DNA of 64,000 nt, from positions 15,251,508 through 15,315,507 of the forward strand of contig CM049313.1 of NCBI GenBank assembly GCA_026874595.1, written 5' to 3'. Position numbers and translations under genes: made by a program. Below the pieces are notes generated by a model. That model was given only the letters and a program-made list of their open reading frames with translations, did no database searches and was not told the origin of the DNA. Below are positions 24,200 to 35,729 of this stretch, in pieces. Every line of letters starts with the position of its first letter. The stretch's first letter is position 1. Source of the stretch: Sipunculus nudus. Its lineage: Eukaryota; Annelida; Sipuncula; Golfingiida; Sipunculidae.

Positions 24200-24425
24200 G
24201 CTAGATCATCCATAGCCGATGCCCCACGCCACCAAGCATGATATTACATGATAACACAAATGGCCGGGTGAAAAGGTCGGGTTCTGAGGGCGGCCACGCG
24301 GACGACGGACGAGCCAGTCACACGACAGTCCGCGGGAACGTCGCCAAAACCGGATGATCAGTCTGGAACCTTTCTCAGCAGACGACACGTTATTTTTTTT
24401 GGCGCCAAAATTATATTTATAGTTT
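24200..24425. promoter_or_regulatory. CpG-rich patch with palindromic E2F-type site
   Basis: About 200 bp is much richer in CpG than its surroundings (GGCGGCCACGCGGACGACGG at 24290). It is followed by the palindrome TTTGGCGCCAAA (about 24398-24409), which matches the E2F/DP consensus, and by ATATTTATAG just beyond. A 60-codon minus-strand frame (24206-24388) starts on GTG and is Arg-rich, as CpG-rich DNA often gives. It could be an orphan promoter or part of a GC-rich repeat; no transcript is supported. Confidence 0.3.
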
Positions 24426-24711
24426 TCGAGCTCAGAACGACTGTGTCATGACATCTGGACCGCCAAAAAGATTAACATTTGGAAAGAAAATACCGTATTT
24501 TCCTCTGTCTACGTCATCGATTAATTCTCTGCTGTAGAAGAGGACATCAAATAATTGGTCTACATCATAACTCACCAGGGCAGTGGGTATTTTATAACGG
24601 TACATTTTTAAAGTTATTTTTGTGACTGATAGACAGTAATTCAAACCATAGCGAATACTAACTGCAAATATGCGGCGTACTTATCCAGAAGTCTCGCACA
24701 GCGTATACTCT

Positions 24712-24835
24712 AAGAAAAAAGGGTCCAAGCTAGAACCCAAAAGGGTTCTTTATAGTGGACTAGAACGGGGAACGCTTTTAAGGTACCAACTGGAATCTTA
24801 ATAATTCTGTTCTTTTTTGGAACCTTTATGTTAAA
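24712..24835. mobile_element. Small palindromic element with GGGTTC/GAACCC motifs
   Basis: AGAACCCAAAAGGGTTCT forms a perfect 7-bp hairpin at 24732-24749. AAAAAAGGGTCCAAG near the left and TTTTTTGGAACCTTT near the right suggest loose inverted ends. It resembles short miniature elements but has no clear target duplication. Confidence 0.4.
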
Positions 24836-25855
24836 ATGATAACCTGATTAAAAATAATAATAATAATGATGATAATAATATTAATAACCACAACCATAAC
24901 TGTTATGAGGACAGGTAATGGTGAAAATGAAAGGACAGGCCACATGTCAATTAATATACCTGGCAGTGTCTATGTAAAGGGTAATTATTGATATATTGTA
25001 TAGTCCAATCTTTGATGAATAAGTTATGCAGGCGTTACAATGTAAACAGTATCAGGTACACACGCTGAATGCATTGATATCAGCTGTAGAGAGTTTACAT
25101 GGGTCGTTATAACGATCCCGAGGTTAATACTTCCAGCGGCTGACCACACACCATCAAACGGTGGCTACGATCCCCGCCATGCAGTAAACATACGTTTGTC
25201 TGCACTCCTTGGCTTCACTGGCCGGGCTCAGTTCTGGACTTGCTATCGGCCAGACGGAACGAAAACTGCGAATATTACTACTTGGTTGAGCCATTTATCT
25301 TAAGCGCGTGCAGTTTTTTATCAGAGATTTGACCACTCTCGGTTTGCTGAGTTTAATCTGCAAGGGCTGAAATAGACATCAGTAAAGGAATTTGTACGTC
25401 ACCGGAAGTAAGGTAAAGGAGCTATGATGTTAAACTGTCACAACAAACTCAGCAGAAAACTTCATCAGTTAAGGAAGTTTATGCAAAGTCAAAGTAACCA
25501 CGGTTTTAACATTATATCATTTTTATTTATTTTTTATTTATCATCAACTTCCAGTTTCCCGCCATGTTCGGTCGTCAGTCCACATTTTTTCGTCACTCCA
25601 ATGTGCCAATGTCAGTCTTCTTCAATTAAGTGACCTAAACCATTATAGTTTAAATATATGAAATTAAAAATAAATTACTCTCATCTAGGCTAAAATATAT
25701 AACTTATTTTATTCAAGAAAATACTTACAATGAAGAATTATGAATGAAACGAATATAACGTATTCTATTCTGAAAAAAAAACATCTCGGCTTTAAAAGGA
25801 AACAATGTCGATGATTTATTTTCTTGGTCTTTGATATGATAGGGTTAATTCGATG
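24836..25855. other. No supported gene
   Basis: An AT-rich (AAT/ATG)n patch lies at 24850-24892. The 69-codon frame at 25424-25633 is unrecognised. Confidence 0.5.
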
Positions 25856-25857
25856 TA

Positions 25858-26104
25858 TATTCGGTTATAATTGGAGAGTATCGGTAAAAGGTGAGGGGTT
25901 CCTACTGCCGGAGGAGGGTAACGGCTATAAGATAAGGGTTTCGGCAGGAGGTGAAGAATTTCAGCTATAGGTGAGGAGTTCCGGTTATAGGTGGGGAGTT
26001 CCGTCTGTAGGTGAGGAGTTCCGGCTGTAGGTGAGGAGTTCCGGCTGTAGGTCAGGAGTTCCGGTTGTAGGCGAGGGGTTTCGGCTGTAGGTGAGGGTTC
26101 CAAA
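25858..26104. repeat. 20-bp minisatellite, about 12 copies
   Basis: Unit GAGGAGTTCCGGCTGTAGGT, best preserved from 25970 to 26080 and more diverged at both ends. Twenty is not a multiple of three, so the array reads through all three phases. With no stops on the minus strand it gives the SPTAGTPHLQ-type repetitive frames of 123 and 106 codons (25816-26187 and 25985-26305). These are repeat translations, not supported proteins. Confidence 0.93.
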
Positions 26105-27078
26105 TTGGGAAATAAAACAGCGCAATGACATTGTTTTGTGAGTGATAAAAAAATAAGGTATTTGCATATATGTGGCAAAAACGCCAACTAGACAGTTCCT
26201 CGGATTGTTTCTTTTGCCTAGGACATAAAGAGTGAAGGGAACCAATCTAGTTTCGGCAACAGACATTTGGAAACTCATTGAGTTAGGATCAATAAGCCCA
26301 TACAATATAGCTATCCCGATCAGAGGGACAGATTAAACTGAAATCGGCAACACGGACACTGGAACCTCGGGGGAACCGTTAACCGTAGCAGTGTCGCCTC
26401 GACTCGATGGAAGGGTAAGTGTTGTATGAATGTGTATGAGGGAAATGCCCGATTATTTGCTGAGGAATTTGATTTACCTGCGTATTTGTATAAGACTGGT
26501 CTCTGTCAGATGATGGCGCCTCATAAAAACTTACCCTTGTGGGGTATTACTTGAAGATTTGCTATTTATTACCAAATCCACAGCCCTAAATCAACACATA
26601 TAAAGGATTTTTACAGAACTGAGATTTGACGAAAAGGTGCTTGAAAGTCGACAGAAAGTGGTTTACTGTGCCCCCAATGCAAACTGTTATTTGTTCCGCG
26701 AAATAAACATTTCTGGTTTTGCATATAGAAAATAGTGCACTTCACCGTGTGGTTATTTATGTGTAGTTCGTAAATATTACGTATATCAGGTAATTATTGC
26801 ATTAAATACGCACGTTTTCATTATTACGCATGATGCACCTGATTTTTTAAAGTGTATAGACCAGACCTGGATAATGGTGAAGTGTCATTTTAAATGATTG
26901 AAATGTGTTACATGTCAATTTAAACTTGGGACCACCAATTCACGGTCAATCACGCCAGCCAAAAGTTTATTATTACAAGTTATTTCTCTGTATTTTAGTG
27001 ATTTCTTTGTGTGTTTTGCCGTGATATAAAAACTAATAAGTGTATGTATGTATATAATATGAGTGTAATATTAAAATT
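26105..27078. other. No supported gene
   Basis: Unique sequence with no recognisable frame, repeat or RNA gene. Confidence 0.5.
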
Positions 27079-27215
27079 AGCGCCAGATCGGCCCTCTGAC
27101 ATTATGGCCAGATAACTGGCTTGCCAGAATGCCTGGACATCTAGCTCTGAGGATCGCATTATAAGGCCCCATGAGGATGCAAATATTTTCGTCATTTTTG
27201 ACAACGCCTCATTGC
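27079..27215 (-). repeat. Dispersed repeat family B, copy 3 (inverted, partial)
   Basis: Read on the minus strand it contains TTGTCAAAAATGACGA, GCATCCTCAT and ATGTCAGAGGGCCGA and ends at GGCGCT like the other copies. Only about 137 bp of the family is present, beginning at GCAATGAGGCG. The overlapping 69-codon minus frame is repeat-derived. Confidence 0.65.
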
Positions 27216-27435
27216 TTACAAATTTCGTGTCACTTCAAATAAACCCACTAGACCTTTTAATAAGTTTCTTATCTCTCCAATGACACCTACCATGTGTGTG
27301 AAATCTTCCCTTATAACCCAATATTTTCGTATATCTATCTGCATGTACGGGAGATTTCTGCCTGCTGACTGTATGCGGAGATACGGTTTAAAGCGTGGCG
27401 CGGACTTGCAGGGCGGTTCTAAATTTGGCTTGTGT

Positions 27436-27468
27436 CACGACTCAGTAGGGGGTCCTAACTGAGTCGTG
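27436..27468. other. 11-bp perfect hairpin
   Basis: CACGACTCAGT (27436-27446) and ACTGAGTCGTG (27458-27468) pair perfectly around the loop AGGGGGTCCTA. No poly-T follows, so it is not an obvious terminator. Role unknown. Confidence 0.8.
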
Positions 27469-27544
27469 TTTGTCACGGCTATATAAAAATATCCTATTAT
27501 TCCCGGATTCTTTCAATGAACATATGTATATCATGTCAACGTGT

Positions 27545-27672
27545 TTGGTCGCACAGCTTGTAAAATAACTGTTCGGTTGTGAGTTCGCGTTCCTTTTGGA
27601 CCGTCCTCGGTGCTAAGACCACGGGCAAAGATCTTTACCACAAAGGATTTTCCACCGTCCACAACAGACTAC
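27545..27672 (+). mobile_element. Decayed tRNA-SINE fragment
   Basis: TTGTGAGTTCGCGTTCC resembles a B-box. The following CGGTGCTAAGACCACGGGCA and AAAGATCTTTACCACA parallel the body of the SINE at 59095 (CCGTGCTGAAACACCAGGCA, AAAGGTCTCACCCACA). The A-box region is diverged. Confidence 0.5.
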
Positions 27673-28544
27673 GGTTAATATTAGATCCCTGTTTCAACCT
27701 ATATACACAGATCATGCCTGAAGAGTTTTGTAGCTTATATGATTAGTTGAAGGAACCTACATACCAGGTATATTAAGTATACATAAATATGGTGTATTCT
27801 CTTTTTAAGTGAACTGTAACGATTTTTATATTCACTCACTGGATTCATTATGAAAAGTGACCCCGGTTAGTCAAATGATATAGTTTATTACACTGAAGAT
27901 TACAATATGAAGTAAAAGACATGTTGGCATGCTATGACACGGCGGCAACACCAGGGGTTCGATGTCAGGTAAGAGTTACCTAACAAACAAACCACGCGCC
28001 CACGTCAGTGTCTCGTCTGAGATTTTACTTCGTGCTCGGCTGTTCCTATTCCTACCTCCAACATATGCTCTTATTGGTCTGTTTAATTATTAAATTACTG
28101 CGACTGTTTGTGCAAGAAATATATGTAATACTGAAAAAATAGCGATATAAACATTAATTAAAATAAAATAATTGTTATGTCGGTAATGGGCAAAAATTTT
28201 TAATAGTGGAAAACTCTGATAATTTCCGTTTTCCATACTGCCTACTTACACGTGTCACAACGAATCCGGGTTGTGGCTTTTTTCTGCGGTAATACAACAC
28301 CATTAAATCAAGAAATCTGCGGGCTGTGTGCAAAACTCCAAAGCTGGGTTTCTGAAGCCGCCCGTCCCGATAAATAGAACATTTTTTTTAATTTATAAGC
28401 TTTTTTGTTTAAATAACTTTAAATGGATGTTGCATTGTTGTAAATAAAGCCATCTTTCATCGATATGTGATATTCACCTGGTATCTAAGATAGCGTAACA
28501 GTTCACCTTTGAATATCACGTATCTGTTAATATTATGTTCTAAA

Positions 28545-28895
28545 ACCGTTTGCTCACTCTTTCACACAAGTGGAAAAATCTTGTACCGGGCGAGATCAGT
28601 GGCGTAAAATTTAAACATAGCAACTTCAAAAATCAAGGTTATTCAAGCTTCCGTGTTTCTTCGTTCATGTGTCTTCTCCTAGTTTTGGTATTGTCCCCCG
28701 TGCGCAGTATCGGACCTCTAGACACGCAGTCTTGTTATGGTAAACAGACGCACATGGACTTTGTTAACTCACACACAGAACCGTAACTCGAAATGTTAAG
28801 CCCGTTTTCCGGGATAGTTTTGCTAGTTTGTATTCAACAAAAATGAACAAATAACTAGACATAATACACATATTACAAATGAATATGAACCTTTA
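28545..28895 (+). mobile_element. Family A TIR element, diverged partial copy
   Basis: GTTATGGTAAACAGACGCAC and CACACACAGAACCGTAACTC match the right half of the family A copies at 12.4 and 43.7 kb. ACCGGGCGAGATCAGTGGCG matches their middle. Ends are not clear: a CCTTTAAAGG near 28892 may be the remnant of the right terminus. The 78-codon frame inside is repeat translation. Confidence 0.6.
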
Positions 28896-29353
28896 AAGGA
28901 ATATATGTTTTTATATGTCTACAGGATAATATTTATTATATTTGTTATATGAAGTTATGTTAAAGTACCGCATTAACGCAAAACTGGGGTTGTATTCGTT
29001 GTTCAAAATAATGTTGTTCTTAATGCCTTCCGCTCTAATCAGGGAAATTGTGTTAGGGTTCACCCATAAACACCTAGCAGCAATTGTGTGTGTGTGTTCG
29101 TGCGTGCGTATTATAAATTGAATTTATTCCTTGTCCAAAACGGGTTAAGAAAGTCTCGGAACAAGTTGATTTTATTATCGTTGATTGAGGGAAAATATTA
29201 AAGAATGACTGATCGAGAACGTGAGTATAATTCAGACGACACTCTAAATGCGACGGGGGTTGAGAAGGCAGTCCGCGTTGTTGACCGTACTTCCATATGA
29301 CCGTGTCTGTTCATCGATCTCAATTCTCACTTGCTACTTCCAAAGCTAGCTTC
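28896..29353. other. No supported gene
   Basis: Only a short GTGTGTGTGTTCGTGCGTGC stretch at about 29085-29108 stands out. Confidence 0.5.
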
Positions 29354-29360
29354 CTAGTCA

Positions 29361-29864
29361 GAAGCGGAGCCAGGATTTAACGAAGGGGGGGGGGGGGGGG
29401 CATACACATACTGGGCAAATGTGTGTATATATATATATGTGTGTGTTTTTGTATGTGTGTGTATGTGTGTATACACTATGTTTGTGTCGGATTGAAACAG
29501 AAGAGATTTTAGATTCTGTCAAGATCCAGCTAAGAATTTCAATATTATTGTAAGATTTTAAATTCTTTAAACAGAAATAAATTGTCACAGAATACATGAT
29601 AATAGGTAAAAATTCAGTTATTACAATCAGCATTAATTAGTACAAATTCAGAAGTTTCTCAGTTATCTCAGGACAGATTCAGAAATAACATCCTCAGTCT
29701 GGCATTTACAATTGTTGCAGTATTAAAATTTGACTGTTATATTCATTTTTTGAAAATTATTCTCATTTCAATGATTTTCCGAGCATCTAAAAGTTTACCC
29801 TGAATAAAACAGTCGGCTGGGGGGGGGGGGGGGGGGCTGCGGCTACCCCTTGGCTCCTCCCCTG
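29361..29864. mobile_element. 504-bp hAT-like MITE with CTAGTCA target duplication
   Basis: The left end CAGAAGCGGAGCCAGG and the inverted right end CAGGGGAGGAGCCAAGG form an imperfect TIR of the CAGGGGCGGA-type seen in hAT elements (from memory). CTAGTCA occurs directly on both sides (29354-29360 and 29865-29871), close to the 8-bp hAT target duplication; the first two or three TIR bases overlap it, so the exact cut is ambiguous. Runs of 16 G (29385-29400) and 18 G (29819-29836) sit near the two ends, and GT/TA simple repeat follows the left one. No transposase. Confidence 0.75.
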
Positions 29865-29871
29865 CTAGTCA

Positions 29872-32800
29872 TATTAATTTGTCTTCTTTCTATTTCAATG
29901 TTTTAACGTTCCACTTGTCACATGAACAATATTATAAAAGTATTTTCAAATAATTCAATTAAGTCCATGTTATGTATTTATCGATATTGATCAGCTGTTT
30001 TGTAGGTCAGACCAATAAAAATATAAAAAAAATTAAAATGATCGTATTCTATATCTGAGGCTAACTACGGACGCGGTTAAAACAATTTTTCCCGCAGACG
30101 ACATTTTATCAAATATGTTATCGTTCCCCTTTGATTTTGAGACCTCACAAGGGACAGACCTTGGTTTGTTTTATAATCTAATTAGTCTGAGGACTCCCCT
30201 TTGTTCCTCATGATGAATGTGCCTCTCATACCGACATTTCATTATACACGGCTGTTAGTTCAGCCGTTCAGTTGCCACTGGCAAATTTTATTTTGCGGTC
30301 AATTGTTTTAGAGAGACCTGTCTGTGCATAATGCTTCCCCCGAGACTACGGAAATGGTTTTCGTCATCATTCGAAATCTAGCTATATATTACCGAGTTAG
30401 ATGCTTTTTTTAAACCTATTGGATTTTACTTTTATGAATTTTGGTCTAAACATGAAATAAAAAAAAATCATCTATAATCTTCTGGATGAATATCATTTTA
30501 ATTTCTCCGCTAATCCCTTTACGTCTGTTTTTTAGGTATTTTCTGTAAAGCTAATATTTTGGTATTATATGACAAAGTACAACTCAGTATCAAATAAATG
30601 TTATCGTATGTGTACTTTTTTCTATTTTTATAAATATTTCTCACATAACTTAACAAAAGTTTTAGAATTTAAATCTAATGTTTGGCTACTGAAAGTACCA
30701 ACTTATAAAGGCCGTATGCCTGCCATGAACAGGTCTATCACGGGACCATAAGACAGGGTAGATTGACCGAGTTCCTTCCAACAGATTACGCACTGGTGAT
30801 GAACAAATTCAATACCGCCCTAATTTAAATAGTCCAAATTCCCTTGTTTATCAAGACTTTTCGTAGATCAATGTATTTATATCAGTCTTCAGTTTAGTTC
30901 CGAGGCGCCCTGGTGTATACGTTTACAGGAACTCTGTGGTCGGTTCTTGTTTCCGCGCAATGACATTAGTAACGCTACCAGCACTGCCACCAATAGTGTA
31001 CAATTTATCACTGATCGCAGTAGTCCAACTGTTTGGAGGATCACACGCGAGACTCGCATACGAAGGCACATATCCATTCGTTACATTGGTAACGTGTCTT
31101 GTGAAACGAATTTATGGGGGCATGTATCTCAGTTTAGACGTACCCAGAACTGACAGAGTCCTTACACCCGCCTACTATGGACTTTTATTGTTATTTTTTT
31201 TTCTCCCCAATGTAGTAATATACTTTTCGATTCTTGTCCTTAAGTTCCACCTATCACTTAATACCACCGTTTCAGTCTTGTGTCATCGCTAGGATAAACA
31301 AGCAAACTTTTATAGTGCTTTCATATCTTCATCCTCGAAATAAAATATTATAAAGACCTTTTTTTGCCTGTTTGTTTTCCTGTCTGTATGTTCATATTAA
31401 CCTATAATTACAAAATGGGGCTTATTCAAGTTTTTATGAATTGGTAAATGTTAAGGCAAAATAATTTTTTTAGGTTTTATTTAAATTCCAAATATAATAA
31501 TTCTTTATATAAGTTAATATATAAATATTATAAAGAAATATATATAAATGACTGACATACATTTAACGAAGGCAAATAAAGGTAATATATTTAAGGTTTA
31601 TAACGGTTTTACTATGGCAGAACAATATATCGATAGTCCTTGCCCATGTATAATAAAAATAAACAAATACAAAGAAACGACACATTAAGAATATCGGAAT
31701 TGAAACTTTTTCTATCATTTTTATGTGGTACACAATTTTAAGTTACTACAATTCATGGGTTAATATCAAATTACATGACACGATCTCAACCCTTTTTTTT
31801 TTGTTTGTCCTCTGTCATGTTTCTTTCTCACTTAAAATTGAATTTTGAAAAAAAAAACTGTTTTTAGATATTGACATGTAGTATTATATTAGCCCACTAA
31901 ATTGTGGTTTGCCAATACTGGTTGCTTAAAATTATGTACCATTTACAAAATAATGTTAAAACTTCATATGAAAATTAATATGAATGTCAAAAGATCATAT
32001 ACCAACAGAAAGAACACTACACCAGGTTTAATATGATATATACTTCATAGATGTAATATTAATTTCAAACGACATTTGGGCTGATTTTTATTCAAGGGGA
32101 CTTGGCCAGTGATGCTACCTTGTGTAATAGAAGTGTGATAACGATAGAGAGTAGATGTAACATATCAAATTTTGATAATTCTGTTTTTTTTTTTTATTTT
32201 CCGAAGCCATGAAAAGGTAATAATATGAAGAATGCGTTAATATACTCCGTGACATCATTTAACTGCATGCTTGTGGCTGTTCCACTGAGTTCATCCTTAT
32301 ATTTAAGAAGAAAAAAAAATTCCTGAACTTATTGAAATAATTTCATTATATTACTGCATATTGCTTCCATAAACCAGTCCTTTTCTTTACATTGTATGGC
32401 TATTGTCACGCAGTATTATAAATAGTTTCAGACATTTAAAAGAAATAGCGAATTCTTTCTTATTTTTTTTTCTAGGATGTCATAGCCTTGCAAGCGTGCC
32501 GATGTGTAATATGGCTTCTGTCATATTCCATGTTTTTTTAAACACCAGCTTTTCATCACGAACTTTCATGCTAAAATTGTCAACATTATGTTGATATAAA
32601 CATGAAATGTCTGTTTTATGCTGAGTAAAATATTAGGTATAATGTGGATAACAGAATTTAAAGTGAATATGAGATATATACATGTGCCTGGGAATTCAAA
32701 TCGGCAGAATTGCAAGCAGATCTCATCATGAAATAATGTCAGAGTTACAAGATATTGGATTTGTCCTTGGACAAAACTCGGATCTCCTCAAGGTCAAATT

Positions 32801-33744
32801 CGGCCAAATTCATATGGACAATTGTCTGGGGGAAGTGAAACATGCAGTTCAATATTTTAAATCATTGGGTTTGTTGTAAAAAAGAAGTATTGCAAGGGAA
32901 TTAAAATGTAATAGGACACAGTGTATAAAAAGGCGAGTTTTTTTGTGTGGCATTGATTCAGAAGAATGCCAGCTCTCCCGACGGGTTTTTAAATGATTCA
33001 AATTTACATAAACCAGAGAGGTCTGGAGTCAATGAAGAATTAAAAAAAAATTCAAGTGTTAATGTGTCATATGTGAATATATTTCAGCCCTAGGGTCGGT
33101 TTCGGAAAATTAGCCAAGCAAAAAAATCCGATTGATCAACTAATCAACCACTATTGGCCTCCCCTCCTTTGTCGCTTTCTCTGTTTTTGTTATCCTTATA
33201 AATGTGGAGTTATGGATATATTCGAAGAAAGAACAGCGACCGCCTGTCCACAGAATGTAATTGAAAGCGTATTTCATCTCATAGTGTCATAGGTCATGCT
33301 TGGCAGCTGAGCGTCATGAACCATGGATCATATTTACCCGTAAGGTGTTTTTGTTTCTAAACCCATTCGGGTTCTGTCGTGGGTAAGTTTAATTTTCATC
33401 TCCTCTTGCTCCTTAGTAAATGTTTATATTTCGAATTTTGTATGTTTTACCTCCACTTTACAAGTGTCAGTGAAATTATAATGGTTTACTTTAAAACTAT
33501 GCAGGCTCTGACGTAGCTGTGAATACATGACACACAGTATGCTGGTACGCTTATACTTCAGCCGTGACATAAGTCATACGCGGGAACGCACCTCAACGGC
33601 CATCCATCCATAAATATCAAAGTAAATAGTCTGTAATCTCACCATGCGCCTACGCGTGATGAATTAACACAGAATACTAGTAATACATGTGAGCTCAAAA
33701 CCCAAAGTATAAATGCACTTCTATGGTAACAGGATAAGCACTGC
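29872..33744. other. Long AT-rich stretch, no supported gene
   Basis: No RNA gene or tandem repeat was recognised. The longest frame is 118 codons at 30936-31292 (plus), overlapped by frames in another phase and on the opposite strand, so chance is likely. TTATTTTTTTTTCTAG at about 32459-32474 is a good acceptor-like site, but only a short frame follows. The 65-codon frame at 32682-32879 is unrecognised. Confidence 0.45.
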
Positions 33745-34084
33745 ATCTCGGACAAGCTGGCTATCGTCCACTAACCCGCGGTACATGCTTCTGTTCATGC
33801 GGTCAGAAATTCACCAAACATACAGGGAGATTTAGCAATATGAAGAGTTAAATCTGATTTTTTCGCGCACATAGAGGGTGTTGTTAGAAAGTACCCGAAT
33901 ATATCTGACGATTAGTCTGGTTTATTTTAAATGACAGCGGATCTGTAGACCATGAGGCGCTGTCAAAAATGAGGAAAATATTTTCATACTCATCGATCCT
34001 GATAGTGCGGCCCTTAATACAACATGTAAAGGCACTGTGACGCGGGTAGAAGACTCTGTATTGTCAGAGGGCCGAAATGGCGCT
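33745..34084 (+). repeat. Dispersed repeat family B, copy 2
   Basis: It matches 20560-20869 through GCGGTCAGAAATTCACCAAA, GGTGTTGTTA-A-AGTA, CTGTCAAAAATGAGGAAAAT and TTGTCAGAGGGCCGAAATGG, ending at GGCGCT. The 110-codon minus-strand frame at 33922-34254 lies largely inside it and is not supported as a gene. Confidence 0.65.
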
Positions 34085-34461
34085 GGTTCTGAATCGAGGA
34101 TGGTCCAGATGGTTGGCCGGGATTTCCTAACATCCCCTGTTGTATATTTAGGGGTATCAATGACACACCATAGAGATAAAACAAATTGTTCGCAGTCTTG
34201 GTATTCGTCGTAAATATGTAAATAACTTTTATAACCCGGCGCTTTCACCCGCACAGAACCGCATGTGGTCCCATCAAACGTCGTATCTATGCGTATGGCG
34301 TAAAGTTCAAAGAATAAGCTAGTATTTAAACCGACATTTGCATTAATACTTAATATGATGTGATTTTCCTTTCGGAGTTATTTTTATACCTATTTCAAAG
34401 TGGATATAAATCATGCACAAAATTGCTTCCAAAGCCTTGGTGACTGTTAAGACACTTGATG

Positions 34462-34659
34462 CAGTAACGGATCCATAGTAGGGGAGGGGTCCAGATGCCC
34501 TAAGTCCCCGATTCAGCTACTACAACCTTTTAAGTGGTTTCAGACCAATAGGCCTAAATCCACCCCTTTTTCCTGACCTGAGGAACCTCATCATGGTTCT
34601 CTTATTAGTCTTCATGTGTTGAAGGTCCTCCCTTTTCCCAAACTCTGAGTCCGCCCCTG
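34462..34659. mobile_element. 198-bp MITE with CAG...CGGA ends
   Basis: The left end CAGTAACGGATCCATAG and the inverted right end CAGGGGCGGACTCAGAG form an imperfect TIR close to that of the 29.4-kb hAT-like MITE. A convincing target duplication was not found (GATG lies near both ends). The 61-codon minus frame spanning it is not a gene. Confidence 0.5.
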
Positions 34660-35725
34660 AGATGAATATTTGTATCGTGTGCCCACGAAACTGAGTTCTG
34701 CACACAAAATAGTGCGTGAGGTAGGAAAAACTGTGTCATGCGCAGGCTCTCAACGGGCAGCTAATGCGCAGGCTTAACTGAGGACAATCATCTATAGAAA
34801 AAAAATTATTAAGTATAAGAGGGAAAAGAGGAGAGTGTATTTGTTTTTAAGAGAAACTGCTTAAACAATGCAAAACTGTCACATATAAGCATCTACCTGT
34901 AATGTTCATGAAATTTGAAGGAAGGAAATGAGGTAGTATTTTTTTATTATTGTGAAAAATTTTAGTTCAGTACCCTTTAAACAGATCAAGGGAATGAATA
35001 GATTTAATTAAACTTAACCTGATATTACTCACCACAGCCAAGTTTTAGGCAGTTCAACAATGAACAGACAAATGGGGAGTTGGTCATATACCTGATACAT
35101 TGGTTCTTTAACTGTCATATGTACACCAGAAAGCTATCACGTTGGTAGGAAGATAATTTTTTTCGGCATGTCGTACACCAGCAATTTTAGCACTTTGTTT
35201 CGCAAAATAAAAAAAAAATATTGTAATGGCCTTTGGTCCATCAGTCATTCAGGGTGTTATATCCACTCAGTGAGCTGTTTCTGTAATCATACCCAGTCTT
35301 TCATTACCGTCCCATAAATCACCACGCGATGACAGCGTCGCCGCTGTAGTAAGTAGTTCCGACAAATAGGTTGTACAAGACTACTGTTCTCTCCAGGTAA
35401 TACCGAATATCTCGTCAAATTAGAACCAGATCTGGGTCACTAGAAACCCGTGTCATAAATTGAATCGGGTGGCTCTGTGGCAATCTATATGGGGGTTCCT
35501 TCCTGTGTATATTTACAGTTACTCAGTATTAATTTTCGTGATACATCCGTCATAAAAAAGAATAAAAGGCACTCTCGCAGAAGAACTTAAGGATATAGCT
35601 CTTTCGCTTTCATGCCATTTTCGCAAGATCTGTGAAAGTTGGTGACTCTCTATAAATGGTCATGCTGTGGTACTAAAGCTTGGCATTCAATATCAATTTA
35701 AACAGGGAAATTTATATGCTGAAAC
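34660..35725. other. No supported gene
   Basis: AT-rich unique sequence between the MITE and the 17-bp minisatellite. Confidence 0.5.
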
Positions 35726-35729
35726 AGCT

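Larger units (their letters stand above)
27216..28540. other. No supported gene; one strong hairpin and a SINE fragment
   Basis: The hairpin and SINE fragment are listed separately. The rest is AT-rich and unrecognised. Confidence 0.5.

Noticed and set aside
25816-26305. Overlapping 123- and 106-codon minus-strand frames
   Set aside because: They are translations of the 20-bp minisatellite, in two phases, with no other protein-like content.
30936-31292. 118-codon plus frame with hydrophobic stretches
   Set aside because: Begins within a region also open in another phase and on the minus strand; no domain, splice or composition support.
33922-34254. 110-codon minus-strand frame
   Set aside because: Largely within dispersed repeat family B; not preserved in the other copies.
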